A stretch of 64,000 bases of DNA from Haematococcus lacustris (GCA_030144725.1 JASKMD010000017.1:824228-888227); one strand, 5' to 3'. Positions 1 through 11,152 are shown, numbered from the stretch's first letter. A program made the numbers and translations. Notes: generated from the letters alone by a model not told the origin.

Positions 1-332
1 CCTCGGGGCGTGCCCTTGCTGCCCTCCCACCAAAAGCATCCCAGCTCCTGGCTGTTCTACTACTGGGTTGGTGGGTGATGAAGGTGCGTGCTGGCAGGAG
101 GCAGGGGCCCTGGCGATGTCAGGTGGAGGCAAGCAGCATAGCAGTCAATGCAGCAGCTACACCTCAACGCACACTCACACTGGCACTTACTGGCACCCTA
201 GGGGGGGTGAAGGAAACATGAGAGAGGTGTGGGGAAGGGAAAGGGGTAGAGGCAGAGGCAGCATACGGTCAGAAAGCGGGCGAGGTGGGGAGGGCGGGGG
301 AGTGCGGGGCCAGGGAAGGGAGGGGGGCGCAC

Positions 333-3300
333 CGTTTGCTGACACACACCACCACGGCAGCACTGTCCTCCACAGCTCGAGCCATGGCCTCCAAGGTGCT
401 GCCGCTCATCTGCGTGGCGCCACATGCACAGTGTGTGACACACCTCCACTACTGCCCCAGCCCCCCCTAAAACAATGGAAAGCAGCAGCAGCAGCAACGG
501 CAGCAGCGGCAGCAGCAGCAGCTCCACACACATGGTACATCCGTCAGGTGCTGTGACATGGGGTGGCTGCAGCAGTGAGTGCGACAGCAGCTCCTCCCTG
601 AGTACCAGCAGCAGCAGCAGTGGCCGCAGCATGAGGGCTGCTGCCACCGGCAACAGAGGAAGAGGTGGGGTGCAGGAGGCCCCTGCTGCACCGCAATGCC
701 CCCCAAGCTGTGCTGGGGTTCGTCATGCTTGCTTGCGCCTTCATGCAGTGACAGTGGCAAATGCTTCTTTGCTGTTGTGTTGGCATGGTGCCCCGAGCCT
801 TGGCAACCGCCAGCTGCAGGAGGGCCCAGGCAAGCAGTCAGCTGTTCAGTCGGACTGCCATGTTCAGGACCCTGGCACCCTCCACTCTACTTAAGGCCCA
901 GGCCCAGGCCTTACTATGCTGCAACTTCGTTTTAAACCCTGGCAACCTATACTCTGCAGAAGGCCCAGGTCCAACTACGCTGTGCTACGCTGTGCTACGC
1001 TGTGCTACGCTGTGCTACGCTGTGCTACGCTGTGCTACGCTGTGCTACGCTGTGCTACGCTGTGCTACGCTGTGCTACGCTGCCCTGCTTGTCACCCACC
1101 TCCATCTAAGAAAGTGTGAGGGACATGGGACTGACAAAGGGTGCTGGGAGGAGGCTACACTGCACAGCACTGCACTGCACTGTACTGCAATGAAGCACAC
1201 TGCCCTGCACTGCCCGTCACCCCCATCTGTTCACCCTATGTCATGCCATGCACACTGGAGCACCCCAAGGGGGTAGCAAGGCTGTGTGACGCTGTGCTGA
1301 ACTGCACTGCACTCCCTATAGCACTGCACTGCCTGCCACCCTCTATCTGCACGATACTGCTGTTAGCCTCCCATCATCTGAACTGCAGCTCGCTGGGAGC
1401 ATGCTGGCTGACATACTGCATGGCGCACTAGGGGCTGGGTGTCATGGGACCACACACCTTGTCAATGTCCATCCTGCACAGGCAAGGCCAAAGGGGCAGT
1501 GGAGCCAGGGAAAGGGGAGTGGGCAACGCGTGGCAGCCAAGGCAAGCCAAGGCAGCGGGCGCAGCAAAGGCGATTGGAGCAGCTGAGGCAAATGGGGCCA
1601 GTGAAGAGCTTGACGCCAGTCACGGCAGAGGAGGCCAGTGGGAGGTGCTTGCAAGAGAGAACTTGGTGGTTAGCTTGCCGGGAGTTTTGCGACCAAGCCT
1701 GGCTTGACCTGGCCTGACCTCATGCTCTGATCACCCCAGCCCTGCCCTGCCTGCCCCAGCCTTTGCGTGCTGACCTGAGCCAAGATGGCCAGATTGCCAG
1801 ATTGCCAACAAAGGCCAGATTGCCAGTGGGAGGTGCATACAGCAACCACCCTAGTGGTTAGCTTGCCTGGGGTTCTCCAACTGCCTCCCCTCACCAGGTC
1901 TTATAGCCACACCCCTCATAGGTCTTATAGGTCTCCCCTCACCAGGTCTGCCTCCCCTCACCAGGTCTTATAGCCCGCTGCCTGCAGCTCCGTCTTGATC
2001 AGCATCACACTCTGCTGGCAGCCCCACTCGTAGCTCAGCATCACGTGGGGCAGCGCCTCCTCCAAGAGGCACGCCTCCTGCCCCTCTGCGCACTGCGATG
2101 CCACCTCGCCTGCACTGCTGGTCAGCCCCTTCACGTCCTGCTCCAGCCCTGCGCCAGCCAACAGTCAGGGGGAGGGCGAGTGGGAGGGAGGGAGGTAGGG
2201 AGGTCTGCCTTGCCTACCCCAGGCAACCCATCTCTGCTTGCTGCCACACCAGGGAACGTACCACACAGCTTGGGAGGGAGGGCAGGCTGGTCACATTGAG
2301 GGTGGGCCATGCTTGCTCATGCATAGCCTGGGAGCATGTGAACCTGCTTCAGCCCACAGGCCAGGTTAGCCTGCTGCTGCCTGGCCTGTCAGCCTGTGAG
2401 TCTGCTGCAGCCTTTAGGCCTGTGAGCCTGCCTAAGCTTGTTGGCCAGTTGAACACTGGCCAGGCACCAGGGCTGCTGCATGCTGCAGGGCACGTGTGGT
2501 GCACCCTTTCTGCCATCCCAGCGCAGCTGGCTGCCTACAGCAGCTGGCCAAACCCGTGCCTGATCCTGCACCAAGGGTGGCATGGCATCTCAGAGTCTCC
2601 TAAGCGCCAACGAGGTGTGAGGGTGTGATCCTTGCAAGTCGGGTTTCAGGTGCGTGGGGGCTGTGGAGGGTGTGATGGGGTGTGATGGGGTGTGAGTGGT
2701 GCAAGGTGGTGGGATGGGGTGAGGTGACCCACCCAAGGTCCACAGACAGCCCTTGGCCACCTCCTTGGTGCGAGCGCTCTCAGTGGTGTGCAGCGCTGTG
2801 CGGATGGCGTCCACTAGCCCTGGCTGCAGGCCACACCACAACAGGCAGCCGCCAGCCTGAGTCAGGCTGTGGCCCAGGCATGTGTCGGTGTGGGCTGTGG
2901 CTCAGCACACAAGCAGTGGCTCAGGGCATGGCACTGCAGTGCAGACCAGCAGGCACTGCCCATAGCCTATTCTAGCAATCACGTTTATCCTTGAGGAAGC
3001 TTCCTCAGGCTTGACCTGGCCTGGCCTGACCTGACCTTATGCTCTAACGAGCCCCAGCCCTGCCCTGCCTGCCCCAGCCTTTGCGTGCTGACCTGAGCCA
3101 GGATGGCTGCGCGGCTGCTTTCAACAAAGGCCAGGTTCCACAATGTGGACAGAGCGTAGCGGTGCGCAGCCTCATTGTTGTGGTGCTTGCCTGCAGCACA
3201 GTTGACTCCAAGTCATTGAGGCTACTTTAGCAGCAGTGTGCTGCAGCAAGGTGGCCAGTATGCAGGTGGCTCTGGGCAGTCACATACTGGCTGCCTGTCA

Positions 3301-6300
3301 GGCTCAACGTGTTGGCCTGCATACCACCTCTGAGACCAGCAACCCTTTTTGCCATCAGCCTTCTGCTGCTTTGTGTTGATGGCAGGGTGCTTGTGGCTGA
3401 CAGTGCTGAGCAGGGCAGCTCCTAGCCATGCGCATTGAGGTCAATGAGGTGGCTGCAGAGTGGGGCATGCAGGTGAAGCTCATTGAGGTGAAGGCCAGGG
3501 CAGTAGGAGCAGCAGCTGGGCCACAAGCTGGAACAGCGGTGGGCCTGCTAGAACAGCGACAGCTAGCATGGCAGCAGTGACCACATTACGGGGATCCCAT
3601 GAGAATGATCCACTGCAACCGGCTGGGTAGGGGGCAAGGCATCAGGAGGAGCGGGTGGGGCAGCAGCTGCCATGGCAGTGGATGGGGACCAGCTGCCCCT
3701 GTAGCTGCCTGATGATGATGGGACTAGTTGCTTGGAGGTAGAGAGGGCAAGCTGAGGAGGGGCAGGTGAGCTGCGGCTCTGGTACACACACCAAAGAGCA
3801 CCTCAGCCAGCACTTGCACGCCTCCATTGCGCGCTATCAATTCCTGCAGCAGCACCAATGGCAGCAATGACACTGCCACATCAGTGAACATGCTGCAATG
3901 GCGGCAATGACAGCATCTGGCTCATGCCTGACAGTGCCCCACACAATGCAGGCCTATGCAGCAGATGCCAATGCGCATCCAGCTGTGCAGGCAAGATGGG
4001 TGCACCTGGACCTGTGGTGGTGCTGTTGCCAGAATCCACACCCTCTCCTTGACCCTGCTGACGCCCACAGGACATCCAGGCCCATGGCCTGGGAAGGCAG
4101 CGGGAGATATGGTGACCCACCTTATTTGAGTCGTTCACTGCCAAGCTGGCCAGCCCTTGGCACAGCTTCCACACGGTCCAGAATGCCTCATGCTGAGCAG
4201 AGCACAGCAGCAGGCAGGACAGGAAGGCCATCAGCCGCAGCAGCACCACCATCACCATCACCACATGGCCATCCACTTCCCTGCTGCAGAGTTGTTGCCG
4301 TCAGAACAAGCACACACATCATGTTGCACCAGGCACCTGACAGCAGCCTGTTCCTAGTGACAGCAGGGGAGGGAGGAGAGGGGTGGTGATGCCAGGACTC
4401 ATGTCGTGGGCTCCCATTAGCAGGCAGAAGCCGCATCACCGTCACGACCACAGCCATGGCGCGGCGACCTGGCTTGTGGCAATGCCAGGCTCAGCCCTAG
4501 GCAGAAAGCTGGGTTCCTAGTGGCTGCGCTCTTGACCTAACAGGGGCATGGGACCCATCCCGGCATGAGGCTGTGGGGCAGGTGTGCACATCACAGCCTT
4601 CCTGCACCTGGTTGGTTGGCTAGTCTAGCACCACCTGCAGTGGCTAAGTTTGAGGTGCACTCCACTTACTTAGCACCACCTGCCAAGATCTTACCTAGGC
4701 TGGTTCCTAAGCCCTTGCCTGCCTGCCTGCCTTCTTGCCTCCCGCCTGCCGCGTCCATGTCTGGCTGCCCCACTGCCTGTTTGCCCCCTACCTGCATGCA
4801 CCTACCTTCATGATGCCCTGGCAGGCAGCTCCAAGGACCTGCAACCACAAACCCATATCCATGCATTCCATATCCAGGGCCTTGCTGGGCATGCCCAGTC
4901 ATTAGAGACGTTCACACGCTCACACGTACAAATTGAGCAGTCCACTTAACACTTGCATATGTCACCATGTTGTTTGTGTATATATGCATGTGCGGGATGA
5001 TTACAGCTAGGTCAGGGTGGCAGTGATGGTGGTGATGAGGAGAATGGTGGCAGCGGGGCAATAGGACTATGAGGTAGGGGTGGCAGTGACGGTGGTGTTG
5101 CTAATGAGGAGCAGGAAGATGACGGTGGTCGCTGTGCGTGCCTCACTGTGGACTGTTGGCAAGTCCAGCATGAGTGTCTGAGCCTGTGCGTGATGTGGAG
5201 CCTGTGCGTGATGTGTGCGTGTGTCATGCCAGCTGCTGTGGGTGCACCGCCTGCCTGTTGCTGCCTTGCGTGCCCCGTGCTGGCCACCCAAGCTGGGGTC
5301 ACTCAGCTTTGCCTGCCTCAAGCTTTGACAGCTAGGCAAGCTGCACCGGAGCCTGACGTCCATTGCCTGAGCTCCATGTGCCCATGCTGGTGCCAGGAAT
5401 GCAAACACAATGCAAGTGGCGCTAATTATTATGGGCAGGGGTTGTCTCATCTGTAATCCGAACTGAGTGTTTGTGACCTACAGCCGGGACCAATACCTAA
5501 TTCCCTACCCCTCCCCCCTTGCGAGGGTCGGGCGGTCGATGTTGGCATGAAACACATGCGCACAGCTCAAATAGTTTCACAGTGGGTGCTCTGTCCAGGG
5601 GCAGGGGCTGGGGTGTCAGAGGGTATCAGAGGGAACAAAACGTGCCACCAGGGATGAGGTTTGTGGTCATCAAGGGTGCGGCCGATGATGTTGTAATCTA
5701 TAGGCTGTAGTAAAAAACGTGCCACCAGGGACCGGCCCTCCATGCCTCCCTGACACCACACCCATGCTCCCTACTGGCTGGCCTTACTCCCCTGTGGCCC
5801 TACTCCCCTGTGGCCCTACTCCCCTGTGGCCACCAGGTTTGTGGTCATCAAGGGTGCGGCCGATGATGTTGTAACCGTAGAGGCTGTAGTAAAGCAAGAG
5901 TGCCCACAAGCGCCACCCTGTTCTATAATGAATGTTCTGAGATGGGCTCCAGTGAGACTAAGTAGGGGAAGTTGTAGGGGAAGTAGGGGAAGTTGTGTGC
6001 TGAGCGGCATGACTATAAGGTTCGAGATGCCATCTGCCATCTGCTGCGTTGTGTTGATGGTCACAAAACAATTTTACAGTGAGTTTTGTGTGAAAGCTGA
6101 ATTGGGTAGCTAGGAGTGCGTGATCCGGCTATCAACAAGTTGTCAATGCCTGTCTGGCCTGGTGCCTAGTGTGAGAGGGAACGGAACATGCTATCAGGGA
6201 GTGGGGGTTGTAATCATCAAGGGTGCGGCCGCTGCTGCTGGAGTCATGAAGTTGAAGATGCAGGGTACCCTGCACCACCAATGTTGGATTGATTGCTTTG

Positions 6301-9300
6301 ATTTGGGCTGCAATGAAATGGGCTGTAGTGATGGACATTACCCACAGACAACACCTGGGTCTTGCGTGATGAGGGGGAATGTTGAGGTGTCCTAGATGCC
6401 ATCTGCCTTATGCTGCGTTGTGTTGATGGCGTGGTGCTTGTGGCTGACAGTGCTGAGTATCTGATCCTAGTCATGCGCGGTGTCAAGGAGGTGGGAACAG
6501 GGATGCCACCAGCAGCTGTCTGCTGTGGCCCATCTGCTGAGCCGCATCTGGCCCCTGTTGCCTAGCAGCACGCCAGCAGCCCTGATCACACCAACACTTG
6601 TTGTCTGCCAGTGCTTTTGCCCGCAACACAACGCAACATGCGACAAGAAGATATGGCTTTCCCCATGAGAGGAGACGAGGACTCGTGTTATGCTGTGCTC
6701 TGCTTGTGATGCAGTGTGTCGCATGGTCAGGGTCAGATCCTAATCATGGCAAAATGCTTGTGATGCAGCGTGTCTGTTGGTCAGGGTCAGGTCCTACTCA
6801 TCACAGGGAGCACCTCAGGCAGGCAGGCCACACCTCAGGCAGGCTGGCCACACCTGGAGCATATGCACCACCAGCTGCTCGTCCAGCTGCAGCCGCGGGT
6901 TGCTCTCCTCATGGCCCACCAAGCAGGCCACAGCCACGGCAGCATTGATGCGGGCAGCAGGGTGCTGCAGGCAGGCGTCAGGCAGAGCAGGGACCAGGCA
7001 GGCAACGTCTTGCAGGGCAGGGCTGGAGACTAGGTATGCTTAGCCCAGCCGCCCCACCCTGCTGGCAATTGTCAAAGACAACAAGCAGCTGTACCATGCC
7101 ACCGGGTATGGCGCTGTGCAGCCTTTGCTGCTACAGCGCACCTCTGCTTGCCCCACTGCCACCTCCCCATTCACCCAGCTTTCCGAGGGCCATGTCCCTG
7201 CAGTGAGCCCGCTTGCCAGCCATGGCTTGCCCGGCCCCACCAGCAGACACAGAGCAGCACGCCCAGCCATCACACACTGCTGTGTCTGCCTAGCCGCCCT
7301 GTCTGCCCAGACCAGAGTCACAGCCCAGGTTGACTTCAGTTTCCCCTCAATTCCCCTTACCGCCCATAACACATTTACAGCCCGTGTCGACCTCAAGTTC
7401 TCCCCAGTTTCCCTCAGACGGTGAATGGTTGGCCGCACTCTGGTTGGATGGCGTTGTTTGCTGCTGTTCAGCAGCAGGTTGGTGACACTGCGCCCAGTCA
7501 CAGCGCGCTAGGCTGCTGCTGGCCCTCCCTCGCACCTGCTCATCCCGCATGATGTCCACCAAGGCGTCCACCGCCCCGGCATTGATCAGCAGGCCGTGGT
7601 TGCGGGTGTTGTGTGCCAGGTTGCGCAGCACTGCCGCCGCCCGCTGCTGCAGCTGGGTGCCAAGGCTGGACTCCCCTGCCTCCCCAGCCGGCTGCAGTAC
7701 AGCATCACCAGGCAGCAGCTCTACACCCACTGTTCGGGCTGCTGCCTGACATACTGTAGTGATACGCCTTGTTGGTGATACGCTGATTTGGTGAAACCCC
7801 AAAATTCGTGCTCAAAGAGAAGGTGATACAATTTGGTGACGAAAAACATCTCATGCTCATCGAATTTCCCCTCAAAATCCATGCTCAAACAATAGGTGAT
7901 ACAATTTGGTGACAAATTGATTTGGTGAAATCACCAACAGGGCGTATCACTACGGTACTTGACACAAACATCCGTTGAAAGCTGCCTGCACGCTGCCTGC
8001 ACGCTGTTGCCTGCCCTGGCAATGAGTACCAGCAACGCTACAAGCTGGTCAATGACCGGCTGTTAGTATTGGTGAGGTGCCGCTGTTAGTTTTGGCATTG
8101 TTGGCATGGTTGGCATAAATGCTTGGTAAAGCATATACAAATGTCCTCCATGTGGCATTGTGAGCAAACCAGGAAAGCATCAACTGCCAGTTTTTGTAGT
8201 GCAATGAAGGGTAAACGGGGCAGGTGGCCAGGCAGCTCGCCATGCACTGCTGAGCTTGTAGGTCCAGGGAGGGGTGGCAGGGAGGGTACTGCCAAGTGCT
8301 TCACTAACCCAGGTGGGAGTAGCGGAGATAGTAGGGGAGATAGTAGGGTTAGTCAGTAGGGTAGCAGGCGCTGAGAAGGGGTGGGATAAGAGGGTGGTAC
8401 ATGCTAGTGTTCAGTTTGTAGTTGGGAAGGGATGGTTGGAGCTCCCTGGCAACACCTTGTCACACTGCTGCAGCACCATCCCTGATGTGTGGCTGTCACA
8501 CTGCGCTGCCCACTCACGGCGCAGCGGCACAGTGCCACCAGCTGGGGCACCAGGCCACTGCTGATGACTGCCGCGTGCGTGGCCTCACTGAAGGCCACCA
8601 TGCTGCACACAGTGGGCACAGTGGACACACAGCCGCAAGGGCCTGAGCCATGGCTGGCAGGGGAGACCAAGAGACGGCAAGCAACGACAACAACACATTA
8701 GTCCTCTACTGATTGGCAGGGGCTGTGTTATCTGTAATCCGAATTGAGTGTCTGTGACATACAGCCGGCACCAATACCTAAATTCCTACCCCTCCCCCCT
8801 TGCGAGAGTCAGGCAATCGATGTTGGCATGAAACACATGCTCTAATGTAAACAACAGCTTAAGCAATGCCTAGGGCACACATACTACTGTGCTACAGGCT
8901 GCTGGGCTTGCAACGACAACAGCGGTAGGAGGGGCAGCAGGTGTGGCTGTTGTGGCAGGGGTGGGGCAACACCTAGGCAGCCACAGGGGGTGCTTTGATC
9001 CTAGCGGTGCGCAGCCCTCAGGCTCCTGGCTACCCAGGCAGCACAGCACTAACCCGGTGAGCAGGTAGCAAATGGCGCCTTGCAACTCACGGCTGCGGAT
9101 GCTGCTGAGGCTGCGGGCGACCTCCTCAACTGCAAACAGCAATGCACAGCCCTGCACCCCCCGTCTCACAAGCGTGCCTTGCCTACCTGTGCCTGTGGTG
9201 AGCTGCAGGGGAGTGGCTGATGGGAGTCCCACGGAATGCAGTCAGAAAGGCACGTCATGTCACCCTGCTATGGATTGCATGTGGCAGTTGTTACAGCTCA

Positions 9301-9957
9301 TGCAGAGGTAGTCAAAGCTGAGAACCCAGCAGGTATGATCAGGTGCGCAGCACTGGCAGGCAGTCGAACCTCACCTATGCCCCCATCACAAATCTGTTGG
9401 CAAGTGATTGAGTTGCGGTAGCACAGGATTTGGAGTGCCAGGTAGGCTACGCTGTGCCGCAGCCGGGCCAGGCCGATGATAGGCTGCAACTGCGTGCACA
9501 CTGCTGTCTGCAGGGCTCTGACGCCACACTGCTTCCTGTTCACGGCCTCCTGGACAGTCTTTAAGAGCTGGGAGGTGGCGAGCACGGCTGCTGACTCCAG
9601 GTTTGGGTCAGGGACGCCGTCCTGCCACCAGCTTGCAAGCATTGTCAAACACCTTTCCTGTGTGTCCTCGGCAGTGCATGGCGGTAGGGTGATGGCAGCG
9701 GGCGAAATACTCTTCACGGAGGGCGGTGACGATGCATTGAAAGCGGCATGGCTGGGTGATGCGCCCACGCTGGCAGCGGGTTGCTGGGTTTCCAACTTCA
9801 CGCCGGCCGCGCAAGGTAGAGGATTGCGCACTCGGAGTGCTTCAGGATACCGATAGTGCAGAGCCACGCACGCGTCCCTGTGGGACGAGGGTTCGGATGC
9901 TCGATAACGGGGCAGACGCATAACTGATCCTGTTGCTAGCACATGGCTTGATCGCAA
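333..9957 (-). CDS. Armadillo-repeat / TIR-domain protein, 3' end beyond the left edge
   Basis: Exons in transcription order, all GT-AG and phase-consistent: 9957-9375, 9129-9054, 8602-8518, 7691-7536, 6964-6854, 4192-4121, 3843-3792, 3190-3093, 2823-2733, 2148-1962, 1473-1458, 409-333 (about 534 codons so far). The middle exons encode degenerate ARM helices (for example RAAAVLRNLAHNTRNHGLL, INAAVAVACLVGHEESNP, ALSTLWNLAFVESS). The exon at 2148-1962 enters a TIR domain (HVMLSYEWG...AAGYKTW), continued by the micro-exon (MDIDK) and 409-333 (MSGSTLEAMARAVEDSAAVV). ARM repeats are protein-binding; TIR domains mediate signalling and in SARM1-like proteins cleave NAD+. The segment that should hold the TIR catalytic glutamate lies left of the window, so NADase activity cannot be judged. 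The start is uncertain (ATG at 9957 or the in-frame ATG near 9921), and exons may be missed in the 2.7-kb intron 6853-4193. No neighbouring gene suggests its pathway. Confidence 0.78.
973..1081. repeat. Tandem decamer (TGTGCTACGC)n
   Basis: About eleven nearly perfect 10-bp units, in the intron between the last two visible exons of the ARM-TIR gene. ORFs through it are repeat artefacts. The rest of 410-1457 holds (CAG)n-like stretches and low-complexity 'actgcactgc' sequence, with no coding signal that I can see. Confidence 0.95.
1458..1473 (-). other. 16-bp micro-exon of the ARM-TIR gene
   Basis: On the minus strand, a polypyrimidine tract ending in TGTGCAG precedes GATGGACATTGACAAG, which is followed by GTGTGT. 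The preceding exon ends in phase 2 (TG), so the first base completes the Trp codon and the rest reads M-D-I-D-K. That is what a TIR domain needs between the 'GYKTW' and 'MSGST' blocks of the flanking exons. Without it the conserved WMD(I/V)D(K/E)M element of the TIR fold is lost and the frame shifts by one. Confidence 0.75.
1632..1880. repeat. Local duplications, including a broken copy of an ARM exon
   Basis: The stretch around 1700-1830 repeats 3007-3140, which carries the 3' end of the ARM exon 3093-3190 and its following intron: shared blocks include 'cctgccccagcctttgcg', the 5' splice site, and the 'caacaaaggccag' part of the exon. The copy at 1770-1830 is scrambled ('agattgccagattgcca') and not usable as an exon. 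Within the same area 1632-1690 and 1822-1880 are also similar (GTGGGAGGTGC ... GTGGTTAGCTTGCC), so at least two rounds of short duplication occurred. Confidence 0.7.
3352..3450. repeat. Dispersed repeat C, copy 1
   Basis: About 100 bp closely related to 6389-6490, with a shorter relative at 6028-6060. Shared blocks include 'ttgtgttgatggc' and 'ggtgcttgtggctgacagtg'. Its reverse complement reads weakly like an ARM exon fragment (ALSTVSHKHHA), so it may descend from a duplicated exon. Confidence 0.65.
5434..5559. repeat. Dispersed repeat A, copy 1
   Basis: About 126 bp, from 'gggcaggggttgtctcatc' to 'ggcatgaaacacatgc'. It matches 8714-8840 over its whole length (roughly 85-90% by eye), and its first part matches 10321-10376. 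I see no terminal inverted repeats, poly(A) tail or clear A/B boxes, so its class is open (SINE or MITE fragment). Confidence 0.8.
5651..5712. repeat. Dispersed repeat B, copy 1
   Basis: The core 'gtggtcatcaagggtgcggc' plus 'cgatgatgttgtaa' recurs at 5830-5902, in diverged form at 6190-6260, and again at 35080-35145, nearly 30 kb away. Upstream 'gggaacaaaacgtgccaccaggg' is also partly shared. Function unknown; probably remains of a mobile or duplicated gene segment. Confidence 0.7.
5830..5902. repeat. Dispersed repeat B, copy 2
   Basis: Second copy of the core of repeat B, about 180 bp from copy 1 and in the same orientation. It is followed by 'aggctgtagtaaa', which is also found after copy 1. 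Confidence 0.7.
6190..6260. repeat. Dispersed repeat B, copy 3 (diverged)
   Basis: Keeps 'atcatcaagggtgcggccg' but replaces the following 'atgatgttg' with 'ctgctgctgg'. Upstream 'gagggaacggaaca' and 'tgctatcaggga' correspond to the flank of copy 1. Confidence 0.6.
6389..6490. repeat. Dispersed repeat C, copy 2
   Basis: Second copy of the roughly 100-bp repeat at 3352-3450, in the large intron 6853-4193 of the ARM-TIR gene. It directly follows a copy of repeat B, as does the partial copy at 6028-6060, so B and C may be parts of one longer degenerate unit. Confidence 0.65.
7757..7952. mobile_element. TA-flanked MITE (mariner-like ends)
   Basis: A 192-bp element (7759-7950) bounded by TA on both sides. 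The ends are a 21-bp inverted repeat with one mismatch, starting GTGATACGCC and continuing (T/C)TGTTGGTGAT. Inside, a unit of about 44 bp containing 'ggtgatacaatttggtgac' occurs twice in direct orientation. A TA target with short inverted ends suggests a Tc1/mariner-driven MITE. It sits in an intron of the ARM-TIR gene, 65 bp from exon 7691-7536, and has no coding capacity. Confidence 0.8.
8714..8840. repeat. Dispersed repeat A, copy 2
   Basis: Full-length relative of 5434-5559 in the same orientation, in another intron of the ARM-TIR gene. Both include a C-rich block ('ctacccctccccccttgcg') followed by 'cgatgttggcatgaaac'. Confidence 0.8.
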
Positions 9958-10026
9958 GGGTACAACAAGCCCAACTCGCGCAAGTCAGAAATGATACGAT
10001 TCGCATGTGATGCAAGTGCAAGCCTC

Positions 10027-10140
10027 CAAAGTCGAGCCTGCAGGCCTCTGCGGTATGCCTCACCGTCACTCACATAAACGCCATCGTGGGGTATGCACAT
10101 CTTCCGGAGTATCAGGGCTTATCAATGGCTACTTGCCCTC
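10027..10140. repeat. Dispersed repeat D, copy 1
   Basis: About 115 bp shared with 11029-11152 ('ctgcggtatgcctcac', 'cactcacataaacgcc', 'agggcttatcaatggctac'). A hAT-type MITE is inserted at the end of this copy; the copy at 11 kb lacks the MITE and serves as an approximate empty site. Confidence 0.8.
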
Positions 10141-10145
10141 ACGTG

Positions 10146-10279
10146 TAGGGACCGTCCCGACCCATCTAACGTTAGACTAGATTAGACGATTCTAACGTTA
10201 GATTGGCTTGCTAGATCTAGTCTAACCATATAATCTAACGTTAGATCTACGTAGATCTACGTAGATGGGACGATCCCTA
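10146..10279. mobile_element. hAT-type MITE, copy 1 (134 bp)
   Basis: Ends TAGGGACCGTCCC ... GGGACGATCCCTA form an inverted repeat with one mismatch. The interior is rich in palindromic TCTAACGTTAGA and GATCTACGTAGATC units, so the element can fold into a long hairpin. It is flanked by a perfect 8-bp duplication CTCACGTG (10138-10145 and 10280-10287). An 8-bp target site and TAGGG ends are typical of hAT transposons. No coding capacity. Confidence 0.9.
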
Positions 10280-10320
10280 CTCACGTGGCACCATCAACCA
10301 GCACATTATTCCCTACTAAT

Positions 10321-10376
10321 GGCCAGGACATGGATCTGTAATCCAAAATGAGTGTCTGTGACCTACAGTAGGGCAC
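10321..10376. repeat. Dispersed repeat A, partial copy 3
   Basis: Only the first ~50 bp of repeat A ('tctgtaatcc' ... 'agtgtctgtgacctacag') are present, between the two hAT-type MITEs. Confidence 0.6.
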
Positions 10377-10429
10377 GACTGTTAACGTTAACATCCTGAT
10401 GTTTGGGCCTGTTAACGTGGGTTAACAAA

Positions 10430-10563
10430 TAGGGACCGTCCCGACCCATCTAACGTTAGACTAGATTAGACGATTCTAACGTTAGATTGGCTTGCTAGAT
10501 CTAGTCTAACCATATAATCTAACGTTAGATCTACGTAGATCTACGTAGATGGGACGATCCCTA
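10430..10563. mobile_element. hAT-type MITE, copy 2 (134 bp)
   Basis: Same length and, as far as I can read, the same sequence as the copy at 10146-10279, in the same orientation. It has its own perfect 8-bp duplication TTAACAAA (10422-10429 and 10564-10571). Different target duplications show two independent insertions rather than a tandem duplication. Confidence 0.9.
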
Positions 10564-11028
10564 TTAACAAATCGTTAACGTAACGTTAACACATTGAGCC
10601 TAACACCCTGACGACCCGGAGTGCGATGGGGGTTTACTAGAGGTCTATACACGAATATACAACAAAGAACGCTCCCGACATCTACAGAGCCAGCAATGAT
10701 CTTCGTTGAGAACGAGCCAGCAATGATCTTCGTTGGGGTAAGCGTGGGAGCTGAGAGGTAGTGGTGCGCAGGAGTGCAAGCCTCTGAGCCGCTGAGCAAG
10801 CCGCTGAGCAAGCCGCGCAGCCATTGTGGTCCTTTTGTTGCTGCGTGATGTTCGATACGGCCAATGGCGCCTAGCATAGCAAGCACACAACCTTAATAAT
10901 GCTGATTTTGTAATGTGCCTCCCGTGGCGCCGTAGAGAGTTGTAGCTCCCCGGAGTATAGTTAGCTAGTCCCGCTAGTGCGGAGAGTGCTTGACTAGTTA
11001 GCCTAATTAGCCTGACTTGCACGACTGA

Positions 11029-11152
11029 CCAAAGTTGAGCCTACACTGTTGAGTCTGCGGTATGCCTCACCCGTCACTCACATAAACGCCCTCGTGGGGT
11101 ATGCACACACGTCTTCTTCCGGAGTATTAGGGCTTATCAATGGCTACTTGCC
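11029..11152. repeat. Dispersed repeat D, copy 2
   Basis: Second copy of the repeat at 10027-10140, same orientation, without the MITE. After the shared part both continue with 'catcaaccagc', consistent with insertion of the MITE into copy 1. Confidence 0.8.

Noticed and set aside
1..332. Further TIR exons at the left edge
   Set aside because: I looked on the minus strand for the 'YKxSxNCRxE' continuation and found none; it is presumably outside the window.
475..894. Ser/Gln-rich ORFs around 475-935
   Set aside because: They come from (CAG)n-like repeats in an intron of the minus-strand ARM-TIR gene.
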